Shown: positions 1-6,517, numbered from the stretch's first letter. The stretch: 7,116 nt of DNA from a bacterium (GCA_024231375.1 JAAEQP010000172.1:1-7116); one strand, 5' to 3'. Translations and numbers: made by a program. The notes: generated by a model from the sequence alone, not told the origin.

Positions 1-15
1 AGACACGTCTCGCTC

Positions 16-48
16 GGGGACTCGCTCGCTTGCATCAGTCCCCCTTTT
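16..48 (+). terminator. Candidate rho-independent terminator at left edge
   Basis: A 7-bp perfect inverted repeat, GGGGACT at 16-22 and AGTCCCC at 37-43 with a 14-nt loop, is followed on the plus strand by C and then TTTT (45-48). This order (GC-rich stem, then T run) suits termination of a plus-strand gene lying left of the window and converging on the oxidoreductase. Read on the minus strand the same stem lies about 65 nt past the oxidoreductase stop but has no T run after it, so it would be a poor terminator for that gene. The T run is short and the loop long, so confidence is modest. Nothing else is recognisable in 1-109. Confidence 0.4.
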
Positions 49-109
49 GCTGCGCTTTCTCGCCTACGCGTGCCGAAATGATAATGGTCCATCTGGTTGA
101 CGCATACCT

Positions 110-1306
110 CTAGAACGTGTACTGCGGGATCTTCAGCAACTCCCCGTTTTTCATGGCCGATTGATGGGCCACGATGCCGCCGACTGTCATGTTCAACGCC
201 CAAGCAATATTGACCAGCGGCGTGCGATCTTGGAGAATCGCCGTCACGAATTCCTCGCACAGATACCCATGCGATCCGCCGTGCCCACCGGCCCCTACGC
301 CCGGCGGCAGCGGCGGCTTCTCCAGCGTGAGCTTGGAAACATCGCCGTAGCCGCTGTATTCCATGCCGAGCATGGACCCCTTCTGCCCGCGCACACGGCC
401 CATTTCGCCGCCGTGGCCCGGGGTATCCCAGCTCACATTCATCCGCGACATGCCGCTCTCGCTGGTGCGGAACAGGGCGATTTCCGTGCCGAAGGGGTTC
501 TTGTAGACGTTGTTCGCGGGCTTGAGATGATCCACGATGCTCGGGATGCCCATGCACGACACTTCGGTGAAGCTTCCACCGGTGGCCGCCACGTAGTAGG
601 CGTTGGAGTGGGTCGGATAGTACTGAGGCGGCAGGCCGATGCGCCATCCCTTGAACGAGTCGATGGGTTCGGCCATGTAGTGGTAGTACTCGCCTTCGGA
701 ATACACCATCGTGCCGAACTGCCCAGCGTTGAAGATCTCGCGCATGGCGTACAGGTCGTTGTGGTACGTGGAGGTTTCGAAGAGCATGTACTTCAGGCCC
801 GTCTGCTTCACAACGTCGTACAACTGGTCGGCCTCTTCCAGGGAGCCAAAGGTGGCCGGAACAGCGCACGCCACATGCTTCCCGTGCTTCAACACATCCA
901 TGCAATGGCGCGCGTGGCTCGGCGCATCCGTCGCGACGAACACCGCCTCGAGGGTGTCGTCTTTCACAAGCTCTTCAAGGGAGGGATAGGTCTTCTCGCA
1001 CCGGCAGGCCTTCGCAAGCCCTGCGCAACGGCCGGGATCCAGATCGCTGACCGCCGCCACCTCTACGTTCGGGTGGTCCTGGAAACCAAACGCCGCCCCA
1101 AAGCGGCACACGCCGTATCCCACGATCCCGACGCGGATTTTGCGGTCGGAGACGGGTTTCCAGACCTTCCCCTCCTGCGCGGTGGTCTTGGTGTCTTCGA
1201 ACCCTTGAATCGGCTTCTCTTCAGCGGCAGCCATCGCCCCCAGTCCGGCGACCCCGGCGCCAGCCGTTGTATGCATCAAGAACGAACGACGAGACGTGGT
1301 TTTCAT
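110..1306 (-). CDS. Tat-exported Gfo/Idh/MocA family oxidoreductase
   Basis: 398-aa NAD(P)-dependent sugar-oxidoreductase-type protein. Residues 5-10 (SRRSFL) form a twin-arginine motif followed by a small-residue hydrophobic stretch to about residue 28, so it is probably exported folded with its cofactor. A Rossmann fold starts at KIRVGIVGYG (56-65), with strand 2 ending in SDLD (87-90), where an acidic residue usually contacts the NAD ribose, and strand 4 at AVFVATDAPSH (121-131). The family's usual EKP after KHV is replaced by AVP (KHVACAVP, 143-150), removing the conserved lysine. The C-terminal domain includes EGEYYHY (204-210) and GGHGGSHG (340-347), a loop also seen in GH109-like and planctomycetal members. 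The start ATG has GGAGG (1317-1321) 10 nt upstream. It is the last gene of the minus-strand arm, 143 nt after the propeller gene, with its own candidate promoter. Family assignment is firm; substrate and direction of reaction are unknown. A GH109-type NAD-dependent glycosidase or a 3-dehydrogenase are both possible. Confidence 0.95.
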   Translation of the reverse strand: MKTTSRRSFLMHTTAGAGVAGLGAMAAAEEKPIQGFEDTKTTAQEGKVWKPVSDRKIRVGIVGYGVCRFGAAFGFQDHPNVEVAAVSDLDPGRCAGLAKACRCEKTYPSLEELVKDDTLEAVFVATDAPSHARHCMDVLKHGKHVACAVPATFGSLEEADQLYDVVKQTGLKYMLFETSTYHNDLYAMREIFNAGQFGTMVYSEGEYYHYMAEPIDSFKGWRIGLPPQYYPTHSNAYYVAATGGSFTEVSCMGIPSIVDHLKPANNVYKNPFGTEIALFRTSESGMSRMNVSWDTPGHGGEMGRVRGQKGSMLGMEYSGYGDVSKLTLEKPPLPPGVGAGGHGGSHGYLCEEFVTAILQDRTPLVNIAWALNMTVGGIVAHQSAMKNGELLKIPQYTF

Positions 1307-1346
1307 GGTCCCTCAACCTCCGGTGGTTGTCCGTGGGTGACAAAAT

Positions 1347-1363
1347 CAAACATAAACGAACAT
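1347..1363 (-). promoter_or_regulatory. Phased direct repeat, candidate operator
   Basis: On the minus strand the sequence reads ATGTTCG-ttt-ATGTTTG: two 7-mers matching at 6 of 7 positions with a period of exactly 10 bp, one helical turn. It lies just downstream of the predicted -10 of the oxidoreductase promoter, at about +3 to +19, a usual place for a repressor site. ATGTTCG resembles half-sites of DeoR-family sugar-phosphate repressors such as GlpR, and some DeoR-family regulators bind tandem direct repeats. The link to that family is inference; no regulator gene is in the window. Confidence 0.35.
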
Positions 1364-1371
1364 TGCGGAAC

Positions 1372-1400
1372 AGTATTGCCGATCCGGCGAGTGGTGTCAA
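1372..1400 (-). promoter_or_regulatory. Candidate sigma70-type promoter for the oxidoreductase
   Basis: On the minus strand a perfect -35 box TTGACA (1395-1400) is followed after a 17-bp spacer by AATACT (1372-1377), which matches TATAAT at 4 of 6 positions. The predicted start of transcription is near 1365, giving a leader of about 59 nt before the ATG at 1306, which has a GGAGG ribosome site. The box lies in the 143-nt gap after the propeller gene, so the oxidoreductase could be transcribed independently of the genes upstream. The match is good but found by eye only. Confidence 0.45.
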
Positions 1401-1449
1401 GCGCATTCGTCGCGCAGAGGGTTCGCCGAGCCCCGCCTCCCTGTCCCGA

Positions 1450-2826
1450 TCACTCTTGTTCGGAAACGCCGCCGCTGGCAGCGCGAATGCAGTAGAGACG
1501 AATGTCCGTGCGAATCAGCAACCGGTCACCCGCGAAAGCGGGCGTTGCCATGCACATGTCGCCTTCGGCGAGGGTGTTCGTATGCAACAACTCCAGGGCG
1601 TCGCCTGTGTTCACGACGAACGTCACGCCATCTTCGTTCAGACAGAACACCTTGTCGCCGTAGGCCCACGGCGACGCCGTGAAATGGCGCGCGCCGGGGA
1701 TCCGTTTTCGCCCGAACACCTCTGTGCCGTCGCTTGCATCGAAGCAGGCGACCTGGCCGCCGTCGTAGAGCACGTACAACCGGCCTTTGTACAGCAGCGT
1801 GCTTGGGTTGTAGGGTCCCGCCTTGGGATTCGACCAGGCAATCCATTCGTTGGACGTCTCACCGTCGGCCAGTGAGATGTCGCCCGTGGCGCCAGGCCGA
1901 ATGGCATAGAGGGGTCGCAGCTTGCTCCCAACGTACCCGGAACTGATGTACAGAAGCCCGTCTGATTCGTAGGGCGTGGCGATGGTGATACTCGACATGC
2001 CCTTGAGACTCCACAGCAGGTTGCCGTCGAGGTCGTAGGATCGGTTCGTGCCCGAGGCCGGCGTCACGATCTCCGTGCGCTCCTCGTTCTGCCAGATGTA
2101 GGGGGTGGACCAGTTGCCCTTCTCCTCGCGCGGAACACGCCAGATTTCGTCACCCGTCAGTTTATCCAGTGCCAGTAGATAGGAACCGTCCTTGTTGTCG
2201 TTCACGATGTAGAGGCGGTCTTCATGGAGAATCGGCGACGCGGCCGTACCCCATCCGTAGGGGATGGCGCGGGGCTCCATCTCCTTCGTCCAAACGGGCT
2301 CGCCCTCCAGGTCGAAGCAATACAGGCCGATGTTGCCAAAGTAGGCGTAGAGTCGCTCGCCGTCGGTGGTGGGTGTCTCCGAGGCGTAGCTGTTCTTAAT
2401 GTGAATGGGTGTCGCAGGCTTGCCTTCGTGTACCTGCCGCTCCCACAACACGGCGCCGGTCTCCAGGTCAAGGCAGATCACCTTCCATTGATGAACGGAA
2501 TCGGGAGGATCGGATCGGTCCCCACCGAAATAGAGCCCTTTCTTGGGTTCCTCGCTCTTGCCCTGGTTGATAGCGGTCGTCAGAAAGACGCGGTTCCCCC
2601 AGACAACGGGTGACGACCACCCTCGGCCGGGGATGTCGGTCTTCCACTCCACGTTCTCGGTTGCCGACCAGCGGTCGGGCAGCGCATCGTTCTGCGCGAC
2701 CCCTCGCGCATCCGGTCCGCGGAACTGGGGCCAGTTCTCTTGCGCCCGCGATACCCCGGGCACCGCAAGAAGAAGGGCCAAGAGAATGGGCATCGTGAAG
2801 AGGAATGTTCTTGAAGTGATTCGCAC
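1450..2826 (-). CDS. Secreted PQQ-like beta-propeller protein
   Basis: 458-aa predicted periplasmic or exported propeller protein, read from a GTG at 2826. The frame stays open to an ATG at 2946, but that adds 40 Arg-rich residues in front of an ordinary signal peptide. The GTG has GAGGT (2833-2837) 6 nt upstream and gives VRITSR, then a hydrophobic core (about residues 8-23), then SRA-Q as a signal peptidase site after residue 28. The mature protein opens with NWPQFRGP (31-38), common in planctomycete-type PQQ-like proteins. Blade motifs of the form hydrophobic strand, D/N, turn, G, W recur at CLDLETGAVLW (118-128), CFDLEGEPVW (170-179), ALDKLTGDEIW (219-229), YDLDGNLLW (264-272) and CFDASDGTEVF (361-371). 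No dehydrogenase active-site residues are recognisable, so it is likely a structural or binding propeller (BamB/PQQ_2-like) and not a PQQ enzyme. It follows the symporter gene on the same strand after a 141-nt gap. Substrate or partner is unknown. Confidence 0.9.
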   Translation of the reverse strand: MRITSRTFLFTMPILLALLLAVPGVSRAQENWPQFRGPDARGVAQNDALPDRWSATENVEWKTDIPGRGWSSPVVWGNRVFLTTAINQGKSEEPKKGLYFGGDRSDPPDSVHQWKVICLDLETGAVLWERQVHEGKPATPIHIKNSYASETPTTDGERLYAYFGNIGLYCFDLEGEPVWTKEMEPRAIPYGWGTAASPILHEDRLYIVNDNKDGSYLLALDKLTGDEIWRVPREEKGNWSTPYIWQNEERTEIVTPASGTNRSYDLDGNLLWSLKGMSSITIATPYESDGLLYISSGYVGSKLRPLYAIRPGATGDISLADGETSNEWIAWSNPKAGPYNPSTLLYKGRLYVLYDGGQVACFDASDGTEVFGRKRIPGARHFTASPWAYGDKVFCLNEDGVTFVVNTGDALELLHTNTLAEGDMCMATPAFAGDRLLIRTDIRLYCIRAASGGVSEQE

Positions 2827-2832
2827 GGTTGG

Positions 2833-2837
2833 ACCTC
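2833..2837 (-). promoter_or_regulatory. Ribosome binding site deciding the GTG start
   Basis: GAGGT on the minus strand sits 6 nt before GTG 2824-2826. The alternative ATG at 2944-2946 overlaps the candidate -10 box TAGAAT, so a transcript from that promoter could not use it. The later ATG at 2791-2793 lacks a Shine-Dalgarno-like sequence and would remove the basic N-terminus of the signal peptide. Confidence 0.6.
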
Positions 2838-2913
2838 GCTGCCTTGGCGACCGGGCGATGCGCCATGCGCCACCGCCTGTGCCCCGCCACAGCCGTTCGT
2901 AAGTACTGCGTTT

Positions 2914-2976
2914 CGTTGTTACTCGGTTGATCGCGTCGCGCGCCATTCTAGCAGGTTCGGCGCGTCGTTACTCGGT
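2914..2976 (-). repeat. 14-bp imperfect direct repeat bracketing a promoter
   Basis: On the minus strand ACCGAGTAACGACG (2976-2963) and ACCGAGTAACAACG (2927-2914) match at 13 of 14 positions, 49 bp apart. The first copy covers the stop codon of the symporter gene and the -35 region of the candidate extended -10 promoter; the second lies about +11 to +24 from its predicted transcription start. The pair could be a two-site operator, or a chance or slippage duplication. No dyad symmetry is seen within the unit. Confidence 0.4.
2945..2953 (-). promoter_or_regulatory. Candidate extended -10 promoter for the PQQ-like propeller gene
   Basis: The minus strand reads TGCTAGAAT: a TGn extension (2951-2953) joined to TAGAAT (2945-2950), which matches TATAAT at 5 of 6 positions. 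No good -35 lies 17 bp upstream (the hexamer there is GAGTAA), which is tolerable for an extended -10 promoter. The predicted start near 2938 leaves a leader of about 112 nt before the GTG at 2826. The gene could also be read through from the symporter. Confidence 0.35.
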
Positions 2977-4428
2977 AAACACCGCGTGGCCGCTTCGTGT
3001 TTCCAACTCGGCGGTGATGTCGGCCATCCGGGCACGGGTGAGTCGGTATCTCGTCAGGACCAGTAGGGCTACGGCCGCCATGATCACCGGAGGGGCCGCG
3101 TAGAGAATCCGCATCCGATGCAGGGTCGCGGCGGTTTGGACCACGTCCTCGCCGGGTTGATACTTCACGACCCGGTCAAGGGCGAACCCCGTCCACAGGA
3201 TGGCCACACCGTTGTACAGCTTCACCAGGAACGACCAAGCCCCATAGAACAGCCCCTCGTTGGAGGCGCCGGTCTTGTATTCGCTGTGGGTGGCGATGTC
3301 GGCAAGCATGGACACGGGATAGACGTTGGCGGGACAGTATACAAAGGCCAGGAACAGGCAGTAGACGATGAGCAACGGAAACGATCGCGGCGCGAACACG
3401 AAGTAACTGAGACCGTAGGCAGCGCCCACGCCGACGATGCCGATCAACAGGCAGGTCCGCTTCTCCCAGCGCTTGCCAAGCCAGTTCCAGAAGGGCAGAA
3501 AGAGAAGGCCACACGTGATTCCGAAGAAGATCCACAGGAAGTAGGATTCGCGGAACAGGACAGGAACGTACTGCTGGGCGAACGGCGTGTCCCACGTCCC
3601 GCCGAACCAATCCAGCAGGATGTAGGGATACAGCCACAATCCGGCCAGAACGCCCACCTGATACACAAAGACCGTCAGAAACAGCACCAGGAACTGGCGA
3701 TCGCCAAGGGCAAACGACAAGGATCGCGCAATCCCTACGGCGTGCTGTCGCAGATGGTCACGAAGCCGCTGACGGCGGACCTTCAGAGCGGCGAGTTGCT
3801 CCGGCGTGAGGGGAGGCTCCTTGAGAAACACCACGAGCAGGCCATAGCAAAGGACCATGGCAAGTGAGCAGTAGATGGCGAACTCTCGAAATCCCGTGAT
3901 GGGGTCGCCCCGCCAGTTTGCGTAGGCTCGGACTGCCCCGCCCCACAGACTGCCGACATAGGTGCCCGCCTGCATCCAGGATACCAACGCGGTCCGCACG
4001 GAGTAGTCGCGGGCAAGCTCGGGGATGAGCGCCTGATACGGCACCCCGGTCATGGTGATGCCAATCGTCAGCACGATCTGCATGGCGATGAGGAAGGCGT
4101 AGAATTGAGCGCTCGTCAATCCCGCCGGGGCGAACCACATGCCCATGAGGCCTGCCGCGTACAACAACGAGCCCACGGCGATGTACGGCAACCGCCGCCC
4201 AAACCGGCTTACCGTGTGGTCCGAGATGTAGCCCATGAGTGGGTCGGTGACCGCATCGAAACACAACGAAAAGAATCGCACGTTGCCGATGATGGCGGCG
4301 GCATACCCCAACTTGCTGAAGTAGGGTTGGAGTTGAACCATCGTCACGCCGGGCCCGGCGCTGCCGAGGGTGCCAAGGCTGAACATCGCGCGTTGCCCAG
4401 GCGACAATGTCTTCGGCTGATGACCCAT
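2968..4428 (-). CDS. GPH-family (MelB-like) sugar:cation symporter
   Basis: 486-aa inner-membrane transporter of the major facilitator superfamily, glycoside-pentoside-hexuronide:cation symporter group (MFS_2, PF13347), with about 12 hydrophobic segments. The family signature is clear: FDAVTDPLMGYISD (57-70) with D58 and D62 spaced like the cation-binding Asp pair D55/D59 of MelB, then SRFGRRLPY (74-82), GVPYQALIPEL (128-138) followed by RTALVSW (145-151), and EYKTGASNEGLFYG (383-396) leading to FLVKLYNG (400-407), whose K403 aligns by motif with MelB K377. A basic cytoplasmic loop lies near residues 215-235. The ATG has GGGGGA about 6 nt upstream. It is the first gene of the minus arm and starts 58 bp from the divergent plus-strand gene. 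It probably imports a mono- or oligosaccharide or uronide with Na+ or H+; the substrate cannot be read from sequence. Confidence 0.93.
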   Translation of the reverse strand: MGHQPKTLSPGQRAMFSLGTLGSAGPGVTMVQLQPYFSKLGYAAAIIGNVRFFSLCFDAVTDPLMGYISDHTVSRFGRRLPYIAVGSLLYAAGLMGMWFAPAGLTSAQFYAFLIAMQIVLTIGITMTGVPYQALIPELARDYSVRTALVSWMQAGTYVGSLWGGAVRAYANWRGDPITGFREFAIYCSLAMVLCYGLLVVFLKEPPLTPEQLAALKVRRQRLRDHLRQHAVGIARSLSFALGDRQFLVLFLTVFVYQVGVLAGLWLYPYILLDWFGGTWDTPFAQQYVPVLFRESYFLWIFFGITCGLLFLPFWNWLGKRWEKRTCLLIGIVGVGAAYGLSYFVFAPRSFPLLIVYCLFLAFVYCPANVYPVSMLADIATHSEYKTGASNEGLFYGAWSFLVKLYNGVAILWTGFALDRVVKYQPGEDVVQTAATLHRMRILYAAPPVIMAAVALLVLTRYRLTRARMADITAELETRSGHAVFTE

Positions 4429-4438
4429 TCGTTTCCCC

Positions 4439-4456
4439 CGGCGCGCCGTGGTACCA
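4439..4456. promoter_or_regulatory. Twin palindromes in the divergent intergenic gap
   Basis: Two perfect palindromes abut in the 58-bp gap between the divergent genes: CGGCGCGCCG (4439-4448) and TGGTACCA (4449-4456). No convincing -35/-10 pair was found for either direction inside the gap, so the promoters may lie within the coding starts or differ from the sigma70 consensus. The palindromes may be regulator sites shared by both arms. GC-rich palindromes arise easily by chance here, so confidence is low. Confidence 0.25.
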
Positions 4457-4475
4457 TCCGGTCTGGACAGTTCTC

Positions 4476-4481
4476 AGGAGG
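4476..4481 (+). promoter_or_regulatory. Strong Shine-Dalgarno AGGAGG deciding the start at 4487
   Basis: A perfect AGGAGG is followed by a 5-nt spacer (CGCCC) and ATG at 4487. The same frame is open to a GTG at 4448, but starting there would put 13 extra residues before the hydrophobic leader and has no ribosome site. Confidence 0.8.
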
Positions 4482-4486
4482 CGCCC

Positions 4487-5698
4487 ATGCTATCACAAAT
4501 CCTTGCGAGCATGACGATGGCTGCGCTGGCCGCCGCATCGACAGGCAGTCCCGTCGTGGATAAAGTGGCGCGCGGACATTCCTGGGTGAGTCCGTACTGG
4601 GGCTACAACACGCCCAAGATTGTGTGGGACGGGAACGCGTTCTACACGGCCGGGCTTTGGGGCGCGTTCGGAGAAGCCAGCGGCGTGGTGTACAAGCACA
4701 CGGACACCGGCTGGCAGCCCGGCACGTCACTCCCAGACATCTATCAGCCCGCGACCCTTGTGTTGGATAGTGCCGGACGCCTGATCGTGGCTCACACGCG
4801 CAGCGGCCAGCCGATACGCCTTCTGCGCGCCCGTGCGCCGGGCACCATCGCGGACTTCGATGAACTCGATCCGCCACCCGACATGGCCAAGGCATACTAC
4901 ATTGGCGTGGCCATCCGCGACGAGGTCCTCTACCTCGCGTACCTCGTCGACGAAACCTATTCCATGTATCTCACGCAGTTGGATCTGGCGTCGATGACAT
5001 GGGCACCGTCCTCGCTGGTGCAGGAAGGGCAGGTGGCCACGAAACCAAAGACCGCGTGGACCTATCCGATCCTGTTTCCTACCGAGACGGGTCTGCACCT
5101 GGTCGCGTCGAACTCTCCCGACGGCGGCGATGGCAACACCTACAACCAGGTGTGGCATCTCTTCTTCCCGAGCGACGGCGCGCCCGCCGTGCGCGAGTTG
5201 GTGGCGGGATGCCCCATGGGTCACAACGCCTACGCTATGGACATGACGGTGGCTGCAGACGATACGGTCCACATCCTGTTCATGTGGAATCGGCACGTGT
5301 ACGGGGCCACGTTGCCAGAGGGAAGTCCGCCGGGCGGCAACTACCACGCGTGGCGTGAGCCCGCGACGGGACGATGGCGCCGGGGGCAGATCGATCTTGA
5401 GGGCATTCTGGGACTGTACAACGACGGCGGGAGCGTGCGCGCCATTGGGCAACGTGACGGCGCGTTGGCGACGTTTGAGTGGGCGCCTGGTGAACAGCGA
5501 TGGATCGGCGAATTTATTCTGTGCCCAATCGACACGCTCCCGGCAGGGCCGTCGTTCCTGGACGTGATTTCCTTGTCGAGTGGGAGCAAGGCACCCGAGG
5601 GCATTGCCTTGGTCTCCGATGGGCTTCTGCCTGAACGCGCGGATGAAGTGCGCGAGCGGGTGGTATGGTCGCTGTTGCCGAAACCGTCATTGCGCTAG
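4487..5698 (+). CDS. Putative secreted BNR/sialidase-like propeller protein, family uncertain
   Basis: 403-aa protein not assigned with confidence. Residues 1 to about 18 (MLSQILASMTMAALAAAS) form a hydrophobic leader with no Lys or Arg near the start, an atypical signal peptide. The body repeats short beta-strand units with aromatic and Asp/Gly turns: SPYWGYNTPKIVWDGNAFY, QPATLVLDSAGRLIVAHTR, AYYIGVAIRDEVLYLAYL, YAMDMTVAADDTVHILFMW and IALVSDG. Strand pairs of the type 'hydrophobic-D-x-x-G/D-hydrophobic' about 50-60 residues apart suggest a propeller like those of BNR-repeat or sialidase-like proteins. No clear Asp-box (SxDxGxxW) or Arg triad was seen, so enzymatic function is not claimed. 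It is first in the plus-strand arm, 90 nt before the DUF1080 lipoprotein and probably co-transcribed with it. By context it may bind or trim a glycan outside the cytoplasm. Confidence 0.8.
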   Translation: MLSQILASMTMAALAAASTGSPVVDKVARGHSWVSPYWGYNTPKIVWDGNAFYTAGLWGAFGEASGVVYKHTDTGWQPGTSLPDIYQPATLVLDSAGRLIVAHTRSGQPIRLLRARAPGTIADFDELDPPPDMAKAYYIGVAIRDEVLYLAYLVDETYSMYLTQLDLASMTWAPSSLVQEGQVATKPKTAWTYPILFPTETGLHLVASNSPDGGDGNTYNQVWHLFFPSDGAPAVRELVAGCPMGHNAYAMDMTVAADDTVHILFMWNRHVYGATLPEGSPPGGNYHAWREPATGRWRRGQIDLEGILGLYNDGGSVRAIGQRDGALATFEWAPGEQRWIGEFILCPIDTLPAGPSFLDVISLSSGSKAPEGIALVSDGLLPERADEVRERVVWSLLPKPSLR

Positions 5699-5788
5699 AC
5701 AGGCGAGCGGCTTGCGACGGACGGCACGGTAACGTTACTTTGTCCTTCTGAACCTGAGGCTTGAAGCCGTACGTGGAGGGGATTTCTC

Positions 5789-6517
5789 ATGAGACGTCGC
5801 CACATCGTGACCATACTGTCGCTATGCACACTGCTCTGCGTGGTCGGGTGCGCAGGGTTGCCCGGGGGAGGCGAACCTGGCTTTGAACCTATCTTCGACG
5901 GTGCCTCGCTGAACGGATGGAAGGCGGCCGACATGAGTTTCTGGTCGGTGGAAGATGGCGCCATCACAGCGAAGATCACCAGGCAACACCCCACGAAGCG
6001 CAACCATTATCTGGTGTGGCAGGGCGGCAAACTGGGCGATTACGAGTTGAAATTGCGCCATCGGATTCTCAGTCCACATACCGTCAACTGCGGATTCCAG
6101 TTCCGTAGCGAGATCTTCGACGGCGATATCCCCGACGACTGCCGGGGGTACCAGGTGGACAACAACACGGGCACGGATTGGCTCGTGCGATTGTATGACG
6201 AGTTCGGACGGCACACCCTTGCAATGCGCGGAGAACGGACCGTCTTCGACGCGGAGGGGAAGAAGGCCGTTACGCCGATTGAAGCAGCCAAAGGCCCGGC
6301 CCATTTCTCATTGGCCGAGTGGCACGAGTACCACCTGATATGCCGCGGAAACAAGCTGACGTTGATTGTGGACGACGTGCTTGTGGCCGAGGTCGTGGAC
6401 AAGGACCCTGAGCAGCAGGATTTCGAGGGAATCCTGGCCATGCAGCTTCACAGCGGTCCGCCCATGACCGTTCAATTCAAGGATATTCGTCTGAAACGGC
6501 TAGAGACTGCCAAGTAA
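5789..6517 (+). CDS. DUF1080 (3-keto-disaccharide hydrolase family) lipoprotein
   Basis: 242-aa lipoprotein with one PF06439 domain. The N-terminus MRRR, hydrophobic core and VVGC (18-21) form a lipobox; Ala at +2 after Cys21 favours the outer membrane. Family hallmarks in order: FEPIFDGASLNGW (32-44), NCGFQFRSE (100-108), GYQVDNN (120-126), LYDEFGR (135-141), EWHEYHLICRGNKL (177-190) and ILAMQLHSGPPM (215-226), ending in the FKDIRLKRL strand (230-238). Its length is normal for a single-domain member, a concanavalin-like jelly roll. Some characterised members act on 3-keto-glycosides; many others are untested. GGAGG (5775-5779) lies 9 nt before the ATG. It sits 90 nt after the BNR-like gene and 50 nt before the FG-GAP gene, probably one operon. 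With the exported oxidoreductase across the divide it suggests an oxidise-then-cleave step at the cell surface, which is inference. Confidence 0.93.
   Translation: MRRRHIVTILSLCTLLCVVGCAGLPGGGEPGFEPIFDGASLNGWKAADMSFWSVEDGAITAKITRQHPTKRNHYLVWQGGKLGDYELKLRHRILSPHTVNCGFQFRSEIFDGDIPDDCRGYQVDNNTGTDWLVRLYDEFGRHTLAMRGERTVFDAEGKKAVTPIEAAKGPAHFSLAEWHEYHLICRGNKLTLIVDDVLVAEVVDKDPEQQDFEGILAMQLHSGPPMTVQFKDIRLKRLETAK

Noticed and set aside
161..1495. 444-codon open frame on the plus strand, longer than the oxidoreductase it opposes
   Set aside because: Its first codon bases lie opposite third codon positions of the oxidoreductase. With GC-rich third positions few codons begin with T, so stops are rare. 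The predicted protein is His/Arg-rich without recognisable motifs, while the minus frame has Tat, Rossmann and C-terminal family motifs.
2857..2900. GC-rich inverted and tandem repeats (CTGTG/CACAG stem, GGCGCAT twice) in the propeller gene leader
   Set aside because: A 5-bp stem and two short tandem units in very GC-rich sequence are expected by chance; no riboswitch pattern recognised.
3118..3867. 249-codon plus-strand frame opposite the symporter
   Set aside because: It has the same frame relation to third codon positions as the other antisense frames. The product is Gln/Arg-rich low-complexity sequence, and the minus-strand protein carries clear GPH motifs.
4727..5452. 241-codon minus-strand frame opposite the BNR-like gene
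   Set aside because: It lies opposite third codon positions of the plus-strand gene, has no convincing protein features, and the plus gene has a perfect Shine-Dalgarno and a leader.
5729..5738. Perfect 10-bp palindrome GTAACGTTAC between the BNR-like and DUF1080 genes
   Set aside because: A single short palindrome without T run or nearby promoter; neither terminator nor operator can be supported.
5712..5741. TTGCGA followed by TACTTT after 18 bp, a possible promoter for the DUF1080 gene
   Set aside because: Only 4 of 6 and 3 of 6 matches with suboptimal spacing; co-transcription from upstream is simpler.
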